Origin: Bradyrhizobium semiaridum
GTDB lineage: Bacteria; Pseudomonadota; Alphaproteobacteria; Rhizobiales; Xanthobacteraceae
Reading direction: 5' to 3'
DNA: 64,000 nt
NCBI RefSeq assembly: GCF_020329505.1
Contig: NZ_JAGKJJ010000003.1
Coordinates: 1-64,000, forward strand
This document shows positions 61,620-64,000 of this stretch, in pieces. Below the pieces are notes generated by a model, which was not told the origin of the DNA, did not search any database, and saw nothing but the letters and a program-made list of their open reading frames with translations. A program made the position numbers and the translations under genes. Numbering within the stretch: the stretch's first letter is position 1; every line of letters begins with the position of its first letter.

Positions 61620-61859
61620 GTGATTGCAAATCGCCTCCTTTCTAGAAGCGAATGGGAGGCGAAACTCCGCCGTTGGCAGTGCAAGCCAATGGAAGGGAAA
61701 GGTCCGCTAAACACAGCCGAATGGTGGATCGGGAAGAACGGTCCATTTACTGTCCCCGTCGAGGGCGATGATGATCGATGCGAGTTCTGGGCGCTTCGTC
61801 GTCTATGCGATCTCCACGGCCAACATCCGTCCGATCTAGATAACGATAAGCCGCACTGA
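61620..61859 (+). CDS. Hypothetical protein paired with the HicB-like gene
   Basis: 79 aa from a GTG at 61620. MIANRLLSRSEWEAKLRRWQ, C-K-P-M-E-G-K-G-P-L-N-T-A-E-W-W, then a C-E-F-W-A-L-R-R-L-C-D-L-H end. Does not look like HicA (no G-S-H motif). Coupled to the upstream gene and closed by a hairpin terminator. Function unknown. Confidence 0.6.
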   Translation: MIANRLLSRSEWEAKLRRWQCKPMEGKGPLNTAEWWIGKNGPFTVPVEGDDDRCEFWALRRLCDLHGQHPSDLDNDKPH

Positions 61860-61864
61860 AAAGA

Positions 61865-61906
61865 AACGGCCTCAGCGCCCGGAGGAGCCACTGAGGCCGT
61901 TCTTTG
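61865..61906. terminator. Terminator hairpin after the 79-aa gene
   Basis: Arms AACGGCCTCAG (61865-61875) and CTGAGGCCGTT (61891-61901), then CTTTGTT. Closes the plus-strand pair. A close relative recurs at 62155-62193. Confidence 0.75.
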
Positions 61907-62104
61907 TTACAGCGGCTCCAGCGATGGCAGGGTGCGCTGGAGCCGTTGTGTCCCACTCTCCTCGACGGGACGAAAGTCTAACGAGAACGGTTGCCACCAG
62001 TTCCCGGCCCGTAGTTGCGCGGATGTAAGCCGTGTTCCGCTATGATACGACCAACGCGGGGCCGGCCAACCCACTCAGCACGGGACGCCCGGCCCAAGCC
62101 TGCT

Positions 62105-62193
62105 GCCGGTCGCCTAGCATAGGGGGCGACCGGCGCAGGCTAACTGTGAAAAGAAACGGCCCCAGCACCCTTGGAGGTGATGCTGAGGCCGTT
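62105..62193. terminator. Two adjacent hairpins, the second a copy of the 61.87-kb terminator
   Basis: The first stem pairs CCGGTCGCC with GGCGACCGG (about 62105-62133). The second pairs AACGGCCCCAGCA with TGCTGAGGCCGTT (62155-62193, one mismatch), and its flank AAAAGAAACGG is identical to that at 61.86 kb. No gene lies between the two copies, so the second is an orphan. Confidence 0.6.
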
Positions 62194-62373
62194 CCTCATT
62201 CCAGCCTTCCCGATCCGCCGATGCAATACTTTGGCGGCTCTCTGAGCCCTGAGAAAAATTGTCCTTAATTAAACCGCCATGCCCAGTTCGTCGAACATCG
62301 AATCAAAGCGTGAGCCAGTCAATTAACTTGGGTGAATCAAAGGTAAACAAATCGTCCGGATGCTTAACGGGGA

Positions 62374-62414
62374 CGGGTGTCCTAATTCCATTCTGCGGGT
62401 GTCCTAATTAGGAC
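62374..62414. promoter_or_regulatory. Operator-like direct repeat and palindrome
   Basis: CGGGTGTCCTAATT occurs twice, at 62374-62387 and 62396-62409, 22 bp apart (two helical turns). The second copy runs into the perfect palindrome GTCCTAATTAGGAC (62401-62414). It lies 132 bp upstream of the 62546 gene. Apart from this, 62194-62545 shows nothing. Confidence 0.55.
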
Positions 62415-62545
62415 AGCACCTAAGCCGCCATAAGAACGAAATGAGAACTTAGAGTCAAGGCTGGAGGCGGCTAGCTCCGACCAATCTACTGCGCGAGCAA
62501 GTTCAATCGTACGAAGGAAGTCGGGTTTGGGCGGGAATGCAAGCA

Positions 62546-62764
62546 ATGCCAATCAATCGGTTACTGGCGGCGGAGAAATATCCGCCGGAGAAAATCGAGT
62601 GTCTGACCAAGGCGTTCAATCTTGCCTTGGGACGGATGGGGCTGGTTGATCGTGATGATCCGCTTTGCGAACTGGTAGCTCGCAAGGTTTTAGAGGTTGC
62701 CGAGACGAGCCCGGGGGATCCCAAGCAGATCGCTGAGGCCGCTGTGGCGCGCATTGGGCTTTGA
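62546..62764 (+). CDS. Small conserved hypothetical protein
   Basis: 72 aa: MPINRLLAAEKYPPEKIECL, TKAFNLALGRMGLVDRDDPL, CELVARKVLEVAETSPGDPK, then A-E-A-A-V-A-R-I-G-L. The L-V-D-R-x-D-P-L-C-E-x-V-A-R-K-V core recurs in Bradyrhizobium hypotheticals. An ATG three codons upstream is an alternative start. Function unknown. Confidence 0.75.
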   Translation: MPINRLLAAEKYPPEKIECLTKAFNLALGRMGLVDRDDPLCELVARKVLEVAETSPGDPKQIAEAAVARIGL

Positions 62765-62797
62765 AGCCGCGCCCGCCTTTGGGTCGACAAAAGCCAG

Positions 62798-63025
62798 TCA
62801 GTGCCGTTCGGCCAGCACGTGGAGGATGCAAACAGGGTTTGCCCCCTCGTCGGTTACTTCCAGGCGCCATTCCTGGCCGGGCTTCAGCGCCCCGTCGAGG
62901 TCTTGGAGAAGTTGCCCGGCAGTGAAAGTAGCCTCTTTCCACGCCTCCTCCTCGCCGGAAAGATCTACGCCGGATTCGTCGGCATAGCGCTCGCCATGCT
63001 GAATGTGAAAAAAATAGCGAGGCAT
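62798..63025 (-). CDS. DUF6894 protein
   Basis: 75 aa: MPRYFFHIQHGERYADESGV, DLSGEEEAWKEATFTAGQLL, then EWRLEVTDEGANPVCILHVL. M-P-R-Y-F-F-H-x-x-x-G and D-x-x-G-x-x-L mark the DUF6894 family, very common in Bradyrhizobium. Function unknown. Confidence 0.9.
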   Translation of the reverse strand: MPRYFFHIQHGERYADESGVDLSGEEEAWKEATFTAGQLLQDLDGALKPGQEWRLEVTDEGANPVCILHVLAERH

Positions 63026-63147
63026 TCCAGACGACTGTTCGCGGTGGGCTGATGCTGCGGAATAATTAATGACATTCGGGCTCGTTCCAAGCGTAAGCTG
63101 GCGGAACCGGATAGCATCCGTCCCGCCCCTCTCTTAAGGAATCTCGA

Positions 63148-63864
63148 ATGCCCGTCGAGATGATGATCCGCAAGTTGCGGCTGCACTCCGAACTGCCTGA
63201 TGAAAATGTCGAGGCGTTACGCGCCGTCGTGACTCCGGTTAAGAATATGCCCGAGGATTCGCTCATCGTTCGCGAGGGTGATCTCAGCACCCAATGCTGT
63301 GTCATCATGAGCGGCTTTGCTTACCGGTCCAAGGTTTCGGAAACTGGCAAGCGGCAGATTCTCTCGTTTCACATCGCTGGTGACATACCTGATCTCCAAG
63401 GCTTGCCTCTGAAGCGGATGGACCACGACCTCACCACCCTCTCGCCAGCGAGGCTCGGCTTCATCAATCATGATGCGCTTGAGCGGATCATTGAGTCACG
63501 GCCGGCGCTGGCGAGAGCGCTGTGGCGGGAGACGCTGCTTGACGCTGTCCTGTTTCGTCAATGGATTGTAAACCTCGGCACGCGATCAGCCTCGGGGCGC
63601 ATGGCCTATTTGATCGGGGAGTTGCGCCAGCGGCTGGCGGCCATGGGGCTGGTTGCCAACGAGCAGTTTGACTTTCCCATCACGCAATCGAAGCTGGCCG
63701 ATGCGCTCGGGCTCAGTGTTGTCCATGTCAATCGGGTCCTCCAGGCGTTCCGGACCGAAGGTGTCCTTGATTTCAAGCGCCGGGTCGTCACGCTCCGTGA
63801 CCTCGAAAGAATTGTAGAATTAGGCGGGTTTGAGAGCGTGGAGGAGGATGGCGGCAGGGCATAA
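63148..63864 (+). CDS. Crp/Fnr-family transcriptional regulator
   Basis: 238 aa. cNMP-binding fold at residues 10-125 (SLIVREGDLSTQCCVIMSGF, KRQILSFHIAGDIPDLQGLP), dimer helix (ALWRETLLDAVLFRQWIVNL), and a winged HTH at 150-225 with ITQSKLADALGLSVVHVNRV, LQAFRTEGVLDFKRRVVTL. No four-Cys FeS set, so not FNR-like. Ligand unknown. The next gene starts 85 bp downstream on the same strand. Confidence 0.92.
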   Translation: MPVEMMIRKLRLHSELPDENVEALRAVVTPVKNMPEDSLIVREGDLSTQCCVIMSGFAYRSKVSETGKRQILSFHIAGDIPDLQGLPLKRMDHDLTTLSPARLGFINHDALERIIESRPALARALWRETLLDAVLFRQWIVNLGTRSASGRMAYLIGELRQRLAAMGLVANEQFDFPITQSKLADALGLSVVHVNRVLQAFRTEGVLDFKRRVVTLRDLERIVELGGFESVEEDGGRA

Positions 63865-63948
63865 TGCCCGCGCCCCTGGTGACCGCCCGTCTTGGACGAT
63901 CCTAACATAAGCGAAGGCGTCGATCGGCCATCTGTCTAATCTGGTGGC

Positions 63949-64000
63949 ATGACAGACCAGTTGCTCATGCGCGCTTCGCTTGCGATTGAAGAAGCACGCC
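63949..64000 (+). CDS. Start of a small conserved protein (partial)
   Basis: Reads MTDQLLMRASLAIEEAR and runs off the window edge. Resembles the start of short helical proteins found downstream of Crp-type regulators in Bradyrhizobium. Too short to say more. Confidence 0.45.
   Translation, partial: MTDQLLMRASLAIEEAR

Noticed and set aside
1..64000. CRISPR array
   Set aside because: No series of regularly spaced identical repeats and no cas-like genes seen.

Overview
The window looks like chromosomal accessory DNA of a Bradyrhizobium/Rhodopseudomonas/Afipia-type alphaproteobacterium (Nitrobacteraceae). The signs are high GC, a Bug/TctC tricarboxylate receptor tail, and many small proteins that I know mainly from this family (DUF2934, DUF3606, DUF6894, SRAP with zinc-ribbon partners, LigD-type ligases, PolX). 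This is inferred from protein resemblance; there is no rRNA or other marker in the window.

Layout. 1-6.6 kb: end of a tripartite tricarboxylate receptor gene, an MBL-fold hydrolase, a DUF1003 membrane protein, a broken ku, a zinc-ribbon/SRAP cluster and membrane proteins. 7.0-26.5 kb: a dense defence island. It holds a DUF262/HNH (GmrSD-like) protein, a PD-(D/E)XK-type nuclease, vsr, a C5-cytosine methyltransferase, a 2035-aa DUF1998-type helicase (DruE-like), a 1093-aa partner (DruH-like), a SIR2-HerA pair and a DUF2130 protein. 26.8-47.1 kb: an integrative-conjugative transfer module on the minus strand (traG, copG-like, trbB-C-D-E-J-L-F-G-I, DUF2274; then relaxase, DUF736 and a large ParB-domain protein), with an XRE regulator at one edge and a Fic protein inserted between traG and the relaxase. 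No integrase or tRNA att site is visible, so the element's ends lie outside or are lost. 47-64 kb: a patchwork of small conserved proteins and DNA-repair genes (PolX, two ATP-dependent ligases, RNase HII), mixed with relics (pcm, DnaQ-like exonuclease, topoisomerase IB, ku, IS1-like transposase), ending with a DUF6894 protein and a Crp/Fnr regulator.

How the parts fit. druH, druE, the methyltransferase and vsr are joined by overlaps of 4, 16 and 4 bp, so they form one translationally coupled operon. The nuclease gene converges on vsr with a 39-bp overlap. This links a Druantia III-like core to a complete-looking methylation/restriction/repair set, and it is the most interesting feature here. 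SIR2 and HerA form a second coupled pair just upstream. The island lies directly beside the conjugation module, which fits carriage as cargo.

Limits. All calls are by eye from translated sequence and remembered family motifs; no database search was run. Start codons were chosen from ribosome binding sites, overlaps and where family similarity begins.
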